Source: Pseudomonadota bacterium (GTDB lineage: Bacteria > Pseudomonadota > Gammaproteobacteria > Steroidobacterales > Steroidobacteraceae). Taken from it: a DNA stretch of 7,323 nucleotides. Under the pieces are notes generated by a model. It was given only the letters and a program-made list of their open reading frames with translations. It had not been told where the DNA came from and ran no database searches. Location: contig JAJYTX010000122.1 of the NCBI GenBank assembly GCA_021792815.1, positions 1 through 7,323 on the forward strand. Direction: 5' to 3'. The position numbers were made by a program, and so were the translations under genes. Below, in pieces: positions 1 through 5,732 of the stretch (position 1 is the stretch's first letter; the number at the start of each line of letters is the position of its first letter).

Positions 1-643
1 TGAGCGCCTCTTCGGTGAGCTTCAGGTAGGAACGCCAAAGACCTTCCGCCAGGTCGGGGTCGCGATTCGCGAGCGCGTCCCGGATCTTTTCCTGGCGGCT
101 GACGATTTCCCGGCGCAGCTCCATGTCATTCAGGGTCGCACCCCGGATGAAATGCAGGTGGCCGGCAAACTGTGCGATTACGGAACTCAGCACCCGGTTC
201 GAGATGCCGTCGAAGATGGCGTGCCTGAAGTCCTCGTTTGCCTTCGCGAACATTCCCGGTTGCGCACGCGGTGAGGCCCGGGACTCGGCGTCTATTGATC
301 GCGAAATCCTTTCCAGTTCGGCAGGACCATACTCCTGCGCCGCCATGCGCACCGCGGCAGGTTCGAGCAGGGCGCGGACCGCGATGATCTGGCGTATTTC
401 TTCGATCGACGGTGACGGCACCACGTAGCCGCCCCCGGGCCGCGCGTGCAGGATCCCCTGTTTAGTGAGTTGACCCAGCGCCTCTCGAATCGGAGTGCGG
501 GACACCCCGAGCCGCTTGGCGAGCCCTTCCTCGGTGATGCGTTCCCCCGGAGCGAATTGGGCGCTCTTCAGCTCATTGACCAGGATCTGAAATACCTGCT
601 CGCGCAGGGTTGCTTCCTTCTTGATCGGAGACGTTCTCTTCAT
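1..643 (-). CDS. GntR-family transcriptional regulator, FCD (FadR) subfamily, 3' end cut by window edge
   Basis: A DNA-binding regulator; 214 residues are visible before the left edge and probably only a short tail is missing, since the family is usually 220 to 240 residues. Residues 10 to 75 form a winged helix-turn-helix with the typical GntR recognition helix (VSRTPIREAL, 48 to 56 region) and wing (RPGGGYVV). Residues 80 to 214 are an all-helical FCD effector domain (family pattern FxxAIxxxxxN at 139 to 149, then the RDPDLAE helix). The ATG at 643 is chosen because AAGGA lies 5 nt upstream and an overlapping ATG is immediately closed by a stop. Odd: the four residues that normally bind a metal in FCD domains (Asp, His, His, His) align with N136, R140, Q184 and Y206, so the pocket is probably metal-free. 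The target is unknown; autoregulation is likely because a consensus GntR operator overlaps a promoter about 290 nt upstream. The neighbouring aromatic-CoA genes are possible targets (inference). Confidence 0.93.
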   Translation of the reverse strand, partial: MKRTSPIKKEATLREQVFQILVNELKSAQFAPGERITEEGLAKRLGVSRTPIREALGQLTKQGILHARPGGGYVVPSPSIEEIRQIIAVRALLEPAAVRMAAQEYGPAELERISRSIDAESRASPRAQPGMFAKANEDFRHAIFDGISNRVLSSVIAQFAGHLHFIRGATLNDMELRREIVSRQEKIRDALANRDPDLAEGLWRSYLKLTEEAL

Positions 644-762
644 CGCATTCCTTGGAGCTGCCGTGTCAATGAGCACGCATCATGTACGTTTGTTCAGGCG
701 TTGCCACAGATCGGGCCGCAGGCGCGAGCCAGCTGGAGCGGCTTTGCGGCCACCGTCAGCCG

Positions 763-809
763 ACCGCCCCGGCCGCTCCCCGTGCGCCCCGGTCAATGCG
801 CGGGGCGGT
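763..809 (-). other. Two mutually exclusive GC-rich hairpins in the gntR leader
   Basis: On the minus-strand transcript, CGCCCCG (807 to 801) can pair perfectly with CGGGGCG (791 to 785), giving a 7-bp stem with a 9-nt loop. That loop contains the TGA stop of the 42-codon leader ORF. Alternatively ACCGCCCC (809 to 802) pairs perfectly with GGGGCGGT (770 to 763), an 8-bp stem with a 31-nt loop. The two structures share bases 802 to 807 and cannot coexist. There is no U-tract after either stem, so a plain intrinsic terminator is not supported. GC-rich DNA makes such stems by chance fairly often, so a function is speculative. Confidence 0.3.
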
Positions 810-921
810 GGACGCTGCCATCATCAAAGCTGAACGCGATCATGACCCGGCCGCAATGACGGCATCGGCGCAGGGTCGCCGCCATGCCCTCAACCGACAA
901 CGTGATCAGTCGGCGTGCCAT
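793..921 (-). CDS. Possible 42-codon leader ORF upstream of gntR
   Basis: An ATG-to-TGA frame of 42 residues beginning MARRLITLSV and ending in VHRPAH. The ATG lies 8 nt after the predicted -10 box (930 to 935), so the mRNA would be nearly leaderless; there is no properly spaced Shine-Dalgarno site. About three quarters of codons end in G or C, which fits coding DNA but also fits chance at this GC content. It contains a CRHC pair (C20, C23) and a His-containing C terminus, but no second Cys pair, so no zinc finger can be called. The stop codon sits in the loop of a 7-bp hairpin. It could be a leader peptide for gntR, a small protein, or noise. I do not recognise a homologue. Confidence 0.22.
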   Translation of the reverse strand: MARRLITLSVEGMAATLRRCRHCGRVMIAFSFDDGSVHRPAH

Positions 922-929
922 GGCCCCAC

Positions 930-957
930 ATTGTATACAGGCCCATCAAGGGGTCAA
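930..957 (-). promoter_or_regulatory. Sigma70-like promoter driving gntR
   Basis: Read on the minus strand: TTGACC (957 to 952, 5 of 6 to the -35 consensus), a 16-nt spacer, then TACAAT (935 to 930, 5 of 6 to the -10 consensus). Transcription would start around 924 to 922 and run into gntR with a leader of about 280 nt. It is the best promoter-like pair I found in the window. The TGTATACA palindrome overlaps the spacer/-10 junction, suggesting repression by a GntR-type protein. Confidence 0.5.
932..939. promoter_or_regulatory. Putative GntR operator TGTATACA overlapping the -10 box
   Basis: TGTATACA is a perfect 8-bp palindrome and fits the general GntR operator pattern yGTM-(0 to 1 nt)-KACr exactly. 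It covers the upstream half of the -10 box (930 to 935) and the end of the spacer, where a bound dimer would block RNA polymerase. The gene immediately downstream is the GntR regulator, so negative autoregulation is the simplest reading (inference). A related heptamer, ATTGTAT, recurs in inverted orientation at 1043 to 1037, but that copy lacks the second half-site. Confidence 0.45.
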
Positions 958-997
958 TTGCGGCCCGGACACGCGCCGCCAGCGCACCAAAATCCCT

Positions 998-1046
998 CAA
1001 CCATGAAACATTAAAAACATCAATATAATCAATTAGATACAATCAT
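998..1046. promoter_or_regulatory. AT-rich island with IHF-like site
   Basis: About 49 bases that are mostly A and T in an otherwise strongly GC-rich window. The segment AATCAA-TTAG-ATA at 1027 to 1039 matches 8 of the 9 specified positions of the IHF consensus WATCAAnnnnTTR. A TATAAT hexamer is present on the plus strand at 1024 to 1029 without a matching -35. The island lies about 40 to 90 nt upstream of the -35 of the gntR promoter, where a DNA-bending or UP-element-like role is possible. Confidence 0.3.
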
Positions 1047-1239
1047 GCGGCGTGGGGCGGCGGAACCCGGCGTACAGGCATCGGTCGACTGGCACGTATC
1101 GTCCGGCACCGGTGTCGTGGTTTTGTGTTCGGTATGCAAATGACTCTGGCGCATCGTCGGTACGGGCCGGCTGGTTGCGGCCAGGGCTTCCCATGCCGTG
1201 CCGTGCGGAGTTCAAGCGTCTCGGCCGTCTTCGTTCCGG

Positions 1240-1692
1240 CTACGACGGTCGGTGCATGTCGAAGCCTCGATCGGCGGGAGGTGCGACGAGGAAGGTCGCA
1301 AGTCGCGCGCGGATATCATCCGGAATTGGCTGCGGACGCCGCTTGTCGGCCGACACCCATACGATCACCTGGCGGCCGACCAGACGGTCCTCACCGTTGC
1401 AAACGGCACGGATCGCCTGAGTGCTCGACGTGCGGCCGATCTTTGACACGTGAATCATGAACGTCAGCACATCCCCGAACCGTGACGGCAACGGGAATTC
1501 GACCGTGAAGGAAACGGTCGGCACCACGAGTTGCCGTTCATAGAGCAGAGCCGGCATGCTGACGCCGATGCCGTGTGCGAGCCAATCCTCCACCACGCCA
1601 TTGATCATTTCGAAATAGCGTGGGTAGTAGACGATGCCGGCGGGATCACAGTGCCCGAATCGGACCTCGACGTCGGTACTGAATGTCGACAT
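1240..1692 (-). CDS. Acyl-CoA thioesterase, 4-hydroxybenzoyl-CoA thioesterase/YbgC hotdog family
   Basis: A 150-residue single-domain hotdog-fold thioesterase predicted to hydrolyse an acyl- or aroyl-CoA to free acid and CoA in the cytoplasm. Residues 10 to 32 carry the family signature, with GHCDPAGIVYYPRYF at 13 to 27. D16 is the equivalent of the catalytic Asp of the 4-hydroxybenzoyl-CoA thioesterase family. The length fits the family (130 to 150). The ATG at 1692 starts just before the conserved beta strand, with a GGGAGA purine stretch some 11 nt upstream. It stands alone: divergent from the RAM-domain gene and separated by 596 nt from gntR. Beside an aromatic-CoA operon it may release CoA from dead-end thioesters or act on a pathway intermediate (inference). 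The exact substrate cannot be read from the sequence. Confidence 0.9.
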   Translation of the reverse strand: MSTFSTDVEVRFGHCDPAGIVYYPRYFEMINGVVEDWLAHGIGVSMPALLYERQLVVPTVSFTVEFPLPSRFGDVLTFMIHVSKIGRTSSTQAIRAVCNGEDRLVGRQVIVWVSADKRRPQPIPDDIRARLATFLVAPPADRGFDMHRPS

Positions 1693-2072
1693 GAAATTGC
1701 CGTCTCCCGTCGTGGATGAGCCACTGCTGTCCGGTGGCTGCGCCGGCCGGTCCAGCTGCCTCGGAAAGTCAACGGCGATTGCCTTCGAGGAGCAGGCCGC
1801 TCAATATTAACAGTATCAACCGGCCGGAGTATTGTGGTCCGAGGCTGGCACGGATGATATGATCGGCGCGCGAGGCCGGATCGTCCGGTCGCGATCGGTT
1901 CCGGGCGCGGAACGCACGCGCAGATCGTAGCGCGCCTCTCACAGTGCTGGGTCGAAGGGTGGATTGCCCATGACCGGTACGATCGGGCGAATGTGCAGGC
2001 GCGACGGCTGCCCCGAACGGGCACCCAGCGGGTGCAACGCACCAGGCCGCGCCGATAGGGGTGAAAGCAACA
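1693..2072. other. 380-base divergent intergenic region
   Basis: This lies between the divergent starts of the thioesterase (minus) and RAM-domain (plus) genes, so it should contain promoters for both. An AT-richer patch at about 1801 to 1835 (CAATATTAACAGTATCAA region) and a TTGACT hexamer on the minus strand (1772 to 1767) are candidate elements, but neither has a well-placed partner box. No coding sequence is supported here; frames crossing it on either strand have no recognisable domain. Confidence 0.45.
2057..2064 (+). promoter_or_regulatory. Ribosome binding site deciding the RAM-domain gene start
   Basis: AGGGGTGA lies 8 nt before the ATG at 2073. An in-frame GTG at 2061 falls inside this Shine-Dalgarno sequence and has no site of its own, so the ATG is preferred. 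Confidence 0.7.
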
Positions 2073-2345
2073 ATGGTCACAGCAGTTATCCTGATCAACG
2101 TCGAGCCGGCGCGCACAGGGGCGGTCGCCGATGCGCTGAGCGACATGCCCGGCATCTCGGAGGTGTACTCCGTTTCCGGCAATTACGACTTGGTTGCGGT
2201 CGTCCGGGTGAAGGAGAACGAGGCGCTCGCGGACGTCGTCGCCGACCGAATCAGGGGTGTTGCGGGCATCACCCGCACGGAGACGCTGATCGCATTCCGC
2301 GTCTATTCCAAACACGATCTCGACAGCCTGTTCAGCCTGGACTGA
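2073..2345 (+). CDS. Stand-alone Lrp/AsnC ligand-binding (RAM) domain protein
   Basis: A 90-residue protein consisting only of the effector-binding/oligomerisation domain of Lrp/AsnC regulators; there is no helix-turn-helix. It shows the beta-alpha-beta-beta-alpha-beta pattern: strand at 3 to 9 (TAVILIN), helix at 15 to 25, strand carrying VYSVSGNYDLVAVVRV at 31 to 46 with the conserved G36-x-Y-D39, helix at 50 to 62, and final strand ITRTETLIAF at 66 to 75 with the family's T-x-T pattern. Such stand-alone RAM proteins are known to form ring-like oligomers that bind small molecules, often amino acids. It is the only plus-strand gene, convergent with the oxidoreductase and divergent from the thioesterase. 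It could sense an amino-acid-like pathway metabolite or modulate a full-length Lrp protein elsewhere (inference). Confidence 0.88.
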   Translation: MVTAVILINVEPARTGAVADALSDMPGISEVYSVSGNYDLVAVVRVKENEALADVVADRIRGVAGITRTETLIAFRVYSKHDLDSLFSLD

Positions 2346-2445
2346 CCACTCGGGTCCCGGCGATCGGTGGATCATGCTGGTTGCGGCGGTCGGCGACTGC
2401 AGGAGGCGGTTCCGGGTGGAGCGATCCGTGGTCCGCCGCTGACAT

Positions 2446-2479
2446 CGCCCCGGGGGCGTGCCGAGCCGCGTGCGGCTCG
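2446..2479. terminator. Hairpins between convergent genes, possible weak bidirectional terminator
   Basis: A perfect 7-bp inverted repeat, CGAGCCG (2462 to 2468) and CGGCTCG (2473 to 2479), with a 4-nt loop lies in the convergent gap just before the end of the oxidoreductase gene. A second GC-only stem, CGCCCC/GGGGCG, lies at 2446 to 2458. No T-run follows on either strand, so this is at best an imperfect or factor-dependent terminator. Confidence 0.3.
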
Positions 2480-2485
2480 AGCGGC

Positions 2486-4054
2486 TCAGGCTGGCCGGTC
2501 GGGGTGTTTGCTCCGGTAGAGCGGACTGCTTCCCGCCGGGCCGGAATCTGCTGCTGCAGGTAGGGCTGCCTCCGGTACCGCGGCTGACGGGTAGCCGGCA
2601 TCGCCAGGCTCCCAGGCCGGCGGGGTCAGCCGCCGCTTGCCGTCGGCGGAGAGTCTGACCCCGGGCTCATCGAGCCGCTCGCGGTCCCACAGCTCGCAGG
2701 TCACCTCTCGGTGGCGCTGGTCGAGGGCCTCACAGTAGTTCGTGTAGAGGCAGAGCCGTACGGCATCGCCCCGGCCCTGGAGGACTTTCCGGAACCAGTC
2801 GGGATCAGCGAGCGCCTGGCGGGCGAAGCCGACGATGTCCGCCATGCCCTGCGCGAGCAGGGCTTCGGCCTGCTCGAAGTTGTGAATGCCACCGGCGACG
2901 ACGACCGGCGTGTTCAATCGCTGCTCGCGCAGCACCGCGCGTATGCGTGCCGACGCCTCCAGGTTCCGGCCAAAGGGGCCGCGAGTGTCGGAATAGTACG
3001 AGGGCATGCATTCGTAACCGCTCCTGCCCGTATATGGGTAGGCGGCCGCGCCGATCTTCGGCTGCAGGGCATCGTCGAATTTTCCTCCGCGCGACAGCGA
3101 CAGAAAATCCATGCCGGCGTGCGCGAACCCGATCGCGAAGTAGGTTGCGTCCTGCACGGTCGAGCCGCCATCGATGCACTCGTCGGCGAGAAGGCGACAG
3201 CCGACCGCATAATCATCCCCGACGGTCAGGCGCACCTGCGCGAAGACTTCCAGCGGCAGTCGCGCGCGATTGGAGATCTCGCCGCCGTAACCGTCGGCGC
3301 GCACGTTGTGTCGGGAAAGGAATGAGGCCATCGTATACGCGTGAGCATAGTGAAGCTCGACGCCGTCGAAACCGCATTCGCGCGCACGCCGCGCCGCGTC
3401 GGCGAACAGGTCGGGGAGCTGCGAGGGCAGTGCGCGGATGTGTTCCAGATGGGTGTCGGTGACACGCTCCCGGTAGCCATACTCGAGGGCTTCGAGCTCC
3501 CGCCGGTCGAGGATCTGCGCCAGTTCCGCAGGCGGCCGTGCGGCGAGCCATGCCCGCACCTCCTCGTCCGAGGCATCTCGATCGCCATGCGCCTGCCGGT
3601 GGCGGTCCGAGATCGCAAGAAACTCCGCAAAGTACCTCGAGGGGTCCGGCCGGCGCCGGATGGCCAGGAAGTCGATGAGTTGAATGAACAGTCGCGTTTC
3701 GCCGCCGCTCGCCGCACGCACTACGCGCACCAGTTCCCGAAGGCCGGGCAGGAACCGATCGTGGCTGATGCGCAGCAGCGGTCCGCTCGGCACGTCCCGA
3801 ATGCCCGTGGCCTCCACCACGAGCGCCCCCGGGCGTCCGCGCGCAAACCGCGCGTACCACTCGAGCACCTCCTGCGTCACCAATCCCTCGGCGGTTGCGC
3901 GCCACGGGACCATGGCCGGAATCCATGTGCGCTGCCGAAGCGTCAGGCCTGCGATCCGCACCGGAGAGAACAGCCGTGAGCTGGCCGCCTCGGCGGCGCT
4001 GGGCCAGCGGCCGGGCGAGGGAGTATGCCGGATCCGTTCAGGCGGTCGCCACAT
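2486..4054 (-). CDS. NADH:flavin oxidoreductase, Old Yellow Enzyme / 2,4-dienoyl-CoA reductase-like, with internal insertion
   Basis: A 522-residue FMN-dependent TIM-barrel ene-reductase-type enzyme, predicted to reduce an activated C=C bond, here plausibly in an alicyclic or unsaturated CoA ester. The barrel starts at about 28 (LFSPVRIAGLTLRQR). HYAHAY at 235 to 240 keeps the His-x-x-His substrate-anchoring pair (H235, H238) followed by Tyr; RADGYGG and SNRARLPLEV follow. The FMN-phosphate site is VVVAGGIHNF (384 to 393) and GFARQALADP (409 to 418). About 70 residues at 140 to 212 are inserted relative to typical members, ahead of the helix leading to GFDGVELH. C445, C451 and C463 do not fit the CxxC...C iron-sulfur pattern of 2,4-dienoyl-CoA reductase, and no second FAD/NAD domain follows. 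The last 35 residues are Ala/Pro-rich. The ATG at 4054 has no clear Shine-Dalgarno site; I see no better in-frame start. It is probably the last gene of the operon. Confidence 0.9.
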   Translation of the reverse strand: MWRPPERIRHTPSPGRWPSAAEAASSRLFSPVRIAGLTLRQRTWIPAMVPWRATAEGLVTQEVLEWYARFARGRPGALVVEATGIRDVPSGPLLRISHDRFLPGLRELVRVVRAASGGETRLFIQLIDFLAIRRRPDPSRYFAEFLAISDRHRQAHGDRDASDEEVRAWLAARPPAELAQILDRRELEALEYGYRERVTDTHLEHIRALPSQLPDLFADAARRARECGFDGVELHYAHAYTMASFLSRHNVRADGYGGEISNRARLPLEVFAQVRLTVGDDYAVGCRLLADECIDGGSTVQDATYFAIGFAHAGMDFLSLSRGGKFDDALQPKIGAAAYPYTGRSGYECMPSYYSDTRGPFGRNLEASARIRAVLREQRLNTPVVVAGGIHNFEQAEALLAQGMADIVGFARQALADPDWFRKVLQGRGDAVRLCLYTNYCEALDQRHREVTCELWDRERLDEPGVRLSADGKRRLTPPAWEPGDAGYPSAAVPEAALPAAADSGPAGSSPLYRSKHPDRPA

Positions 4055-4120
4055 GGTTGGATGGCGCGATGGGCTGTCTGGTCGAAGGGCTGGTCATGTG
4101 ACCGGGATGGCGCGGGTGGG
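4055..4120. repeat. 66-nt gap with 10-bp direct repeat and small palindrome
   Basis: This gap is the only sizeable spacer inside the operon. GGATGGCGCG occurs at 4059 to 4068 and again at 4105 to 4114, flanking an inverted repeat GGTCA-TG-TGACC at 4092 to 4103. The arrangement could be a processing or regulatory element, or chance in GC-rich DNA. An ATG at the palindrome opens only a frame of about 19 codons. Confidence 0.3.
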
Positions 4121-4522
4121 TCACGGCACCACGGCGGTTGCCTCGATCTCGACCTTCGCGTCTGCCTCGACGAAGCCGGCAACCTGTACGGCCGTCATGG
4201 CGGGGAAATGCTTGCCCATCACCTCGCGGTAGGCCGCGCCGATCTCCTTGAGCCGCGCCAGATATTCATCCCGGCTCGCCAGATACCACGTCATCCGGAC
4301 AATGTGCTCAGGCGAGCCCTGCGCCTGCGCCAACACGGCGAGTACATTCTTGAGCGCCTGGGCGACCTGATCGACCAGGGATGTGCTCGCGAAGCGGCCC
4401 GTGAGCGGGTCCCAGCCGATCTGGCCCGCGATGAACACCTGGCGGCCCTGCGCCAGCACGCCGTTGCTGTAGCCCGCTGGACGCGGCCAGTCCGACGGCT
4501 GGAGGGATCTCGGTGTGCTCAC
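4121..4522 (-). CDS. RidA (YjgF/YER057c/UK114)-family protein lacking the catalytic arginine
   Basis: A 133-residue single-domain Rid protein, normally a cytosolic trimer with ligand sites at the subunit interfaces. Family features are [20 protein letters not shown] (19 to 38), the [10 protein letters not shown] helix (51 to 60), [10 protein letters not shown] (74 to 83), and the C-terminal [10 protein letters not shown] plus [10 protein letters not shown] (106 to 115, 123 to 132). In archetypal RidA the motif is PAR-S/T and that Arg binds the imino-acid carboxylate; here it is Met (M109). Rid subfamilies without this Arg are known and lack or change the classical imine-deaminase activity. 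GTG start at 4522, overlapping the acyl-CoA dehydrogenase stop by 4 nt (GTGA), with AGGGAGA 5 nt upstream: translational coupling. In this operon it may act on an enamine or imine CoA intermediate or another ligand (inference). Confidence 0.92.
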   Translation of the reverse strand: MSTPRSLQPSDWPRPAGYSNGVLAQGRQVFIAGQIGWDPLTGRFASTSLVDQVAQALKNVLAVLAQAQGSPEHIVRMTWYLASRDEYLARLKEIGAAYREVMGKHFPAMTAVQVAGFVEADAKVEIEATAVVP

Positions 4523-5727
4523 GAGGGTCTCCCTGCCGCGCGTTGGATGAGAGCGCGGCCAATGATCAGCTTCTGCACTTCAGTGGCTCCTTCATAGATG
4601 CGCAGCGCGCGAATGTCGCGATACAGCCGCTCGACAATCTCGCCGCGGCGCACACCGCGGCCGCCGAACATCTGTACGGCCCGATCGATCACCTGTTGCG
4701 CGGTTTCGGTGGCAGCCATCTTTGCCATGGCCACCTCGCCCGTGGCGCGATCCCCGCGGTCGCGCAGCCACGCCGCCCGATAGGTCAGCAGGCGCGCAGC
4801 ATCGATGCCGGTCGCCATATCGGCAAGTGCCGCCTGAGTGAGCTGAAAATCCGCGAGACTTCGTCCGAACAGGCGCCGGTCGGTGCAATGGGCGAGGGCT
4901 TCATCGAGTGCCCGCTGGGCAAAGCCGACTGCGGCGGCGGCGACCGAAGTCCGGAACACATCGAGGGTGCGCATGGCGAGCTTGAACCCGTCTCCCTCGG
5001 CGCCGAGGCGCTGCGCAGCCGGCACGCGGCAGTCCTGAAATTGCAGGGTTGCAAGCGGATGCGGCGAGAGCGTATCGATCCGCGACGCGATCGAAAGTCC
5101 CGGCGCGGTGGCATCGACCACGAACGCGCTGATCCCATCGGCCGAAGTAGTGCCGTCGGATCGGATCTGCGGTGCGCTGGTGCGTGCAAACACGCAGTAG
5201 AAATCGGCGATTCCGCCATTGGAAATCCAGGTCTTCTCGCCGTCGAGTCTGTAGCCGTCCGCGGTGCGTGTCGCGCGGCATTGCAGCGCCGCGACGTCCG
5301 ATCCGGCATTGGGCTCGGACAGTGCGAAGGCCGCGATGGCCTCGCCTGCGGCGACACGGGGCAGATAGCGAGCCTGAATGTCCTGCGATCCGGCCAGAGA
5401 AATGGCGCCACTGCCCAGACCCTGCATGGCGAACGCGAAGTCCGCTAGGGCATCGTGTCGTGCCAGAGTCTCGCGGATCAAGGCGAGCGCACGCACGTCG
5501 AAGCTGTCCGCCGCGCCGCGATCGGCCGCCGCGGACAGGCAATAACGGGTCCAACCGGCCTTGCCGAGGTCGAGGACGATCCGGCGACAGGCCGCATCGA
5601 CCGATTCACGGTCCTCCGCCGTGTCGCGCTGCGAGAACCGTGCCGCAGCCCAGGCGTGCAGATCCGCGGCCAGCTGACGGTGCCGGTCGGTGAAAAACGG
5701 CCAATCGAGGCAGCTGCTGTTCGCCAC
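4519..5727 (-). CDS. Acyl-CoA dehydrogenase family protein
   Basis: A 402-residue FAD-dependent enzyme that should introduce a C=C bond alpha-beta to a CoA thioester and pass electrons to electron-transfer flavoprotein. The N-terminal helical domain runs to about 130. The FAD/substrate-binding beta domain follows, with [11 protein letters not shown] (134 to 144) and KTWISNGG (165 to 172). The C-terminal helical domain has [12 protein letters not shown] (284 to 295), QMFGGRGV (352 to 359) and [16 protein letters not shown] (376 to 391). E379 in YEGAT is at the position of the usual catalytic base of medium-chain-type dehydrogenases. The start is GTG at 5727: GAGGGGG lies 10 nt upstream, and it sits 5 nt after the hydratase stop. 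The longer ATG frame from 5865 would overlap the hydratase by more than 130 nt and adds Arg-rich non-family sequence. The ring or side-chain substrate is unknown. Confidence 0.93.
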   Translation of the reverse strand: MANSSCLDWPFFTDRHRQLAADLHAWAAARFSQRDTAEDRESVDAACRRIVLDLGKAGWTRYCLSAAADRGAADSFDVRALALIRETLARHDALADFAFAMQGLGSGAISLAGSQDIQARYLPRVAAGEAIAAFALSEPNAGSDVAALQCRATRTADGYRLDGEKTWISNGGIADFYCVFARTSAPQIRSDGTTSADGISAFVVDATAPGLSIASRIDTLSPHPLATLQFQDCRVPAAQRLGAEGDGFKLAMRTLDVFRTSVAAAAVGFAQRALDEALAHCTDRRLFGRSLADFQLTQAALADMATGIDAARLLTYRAAWLRDRGDRATGEVAMAKMAATETAQQVIDRAVQMFGGRGVRRGEIVERLYRDIRALRIYEGATEVQKLIIGRALIQRAAGRPS

Positions 5728-5732
5728 GGGGC

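Larger units (their letters stand above)
644..1239. other. 596-base intergenic region with gntR promoter, possible leader ORF and AT-rich island
   Basis: This stretch separates the gntR start from the 3' end of the thioesterase gene. No convincing protein family is seen in any frame; the plus-strand frames of up to 110 codons have no recognisable domain and low-complexity Pro/Arg/Ala composition. Supported contents are a sigma70-like promoter on the minus strand (930 to 957), a TGTATACA palindrome over its -10, a possible 42-codon ORF, a pair of alternative hairpins, and an AT-rich island near 998 to 1046. From 1047 to 1239 I see nothing definite. Confidence 0.6.

Noticed and set aside
682..1014. 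110-codon plus-strand frame in the gntR upstream region
   Set aside because: No ribosome site, no domain, composition typical of random GC-rich DNA, and it runs through the predicted promoter and AT-rich island.
1090..1106. Possible sigma54 promoter starting TGGCACG
   Set aside because: The -24 element is perfect but the -12 element reads GTCCG and lacks the essential GC step; no gene follows on that strand.
1605..2375. 256-codon minus-strand reading frame covering the divergent intergenic region and the RAM gene
   Set aside because: Low-complexity Arg/Ser/Pro-rich sequence that overlaps two well-supported genes in other frames.
4513..5448. 311-codon plus-strand reading frame opposite the acyl-CoA dehydrogenase
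   Set aside because: Antisense shadow: the minus-strand frame has clear dehydrogenase motifs throughout, while this frame shows no domain.
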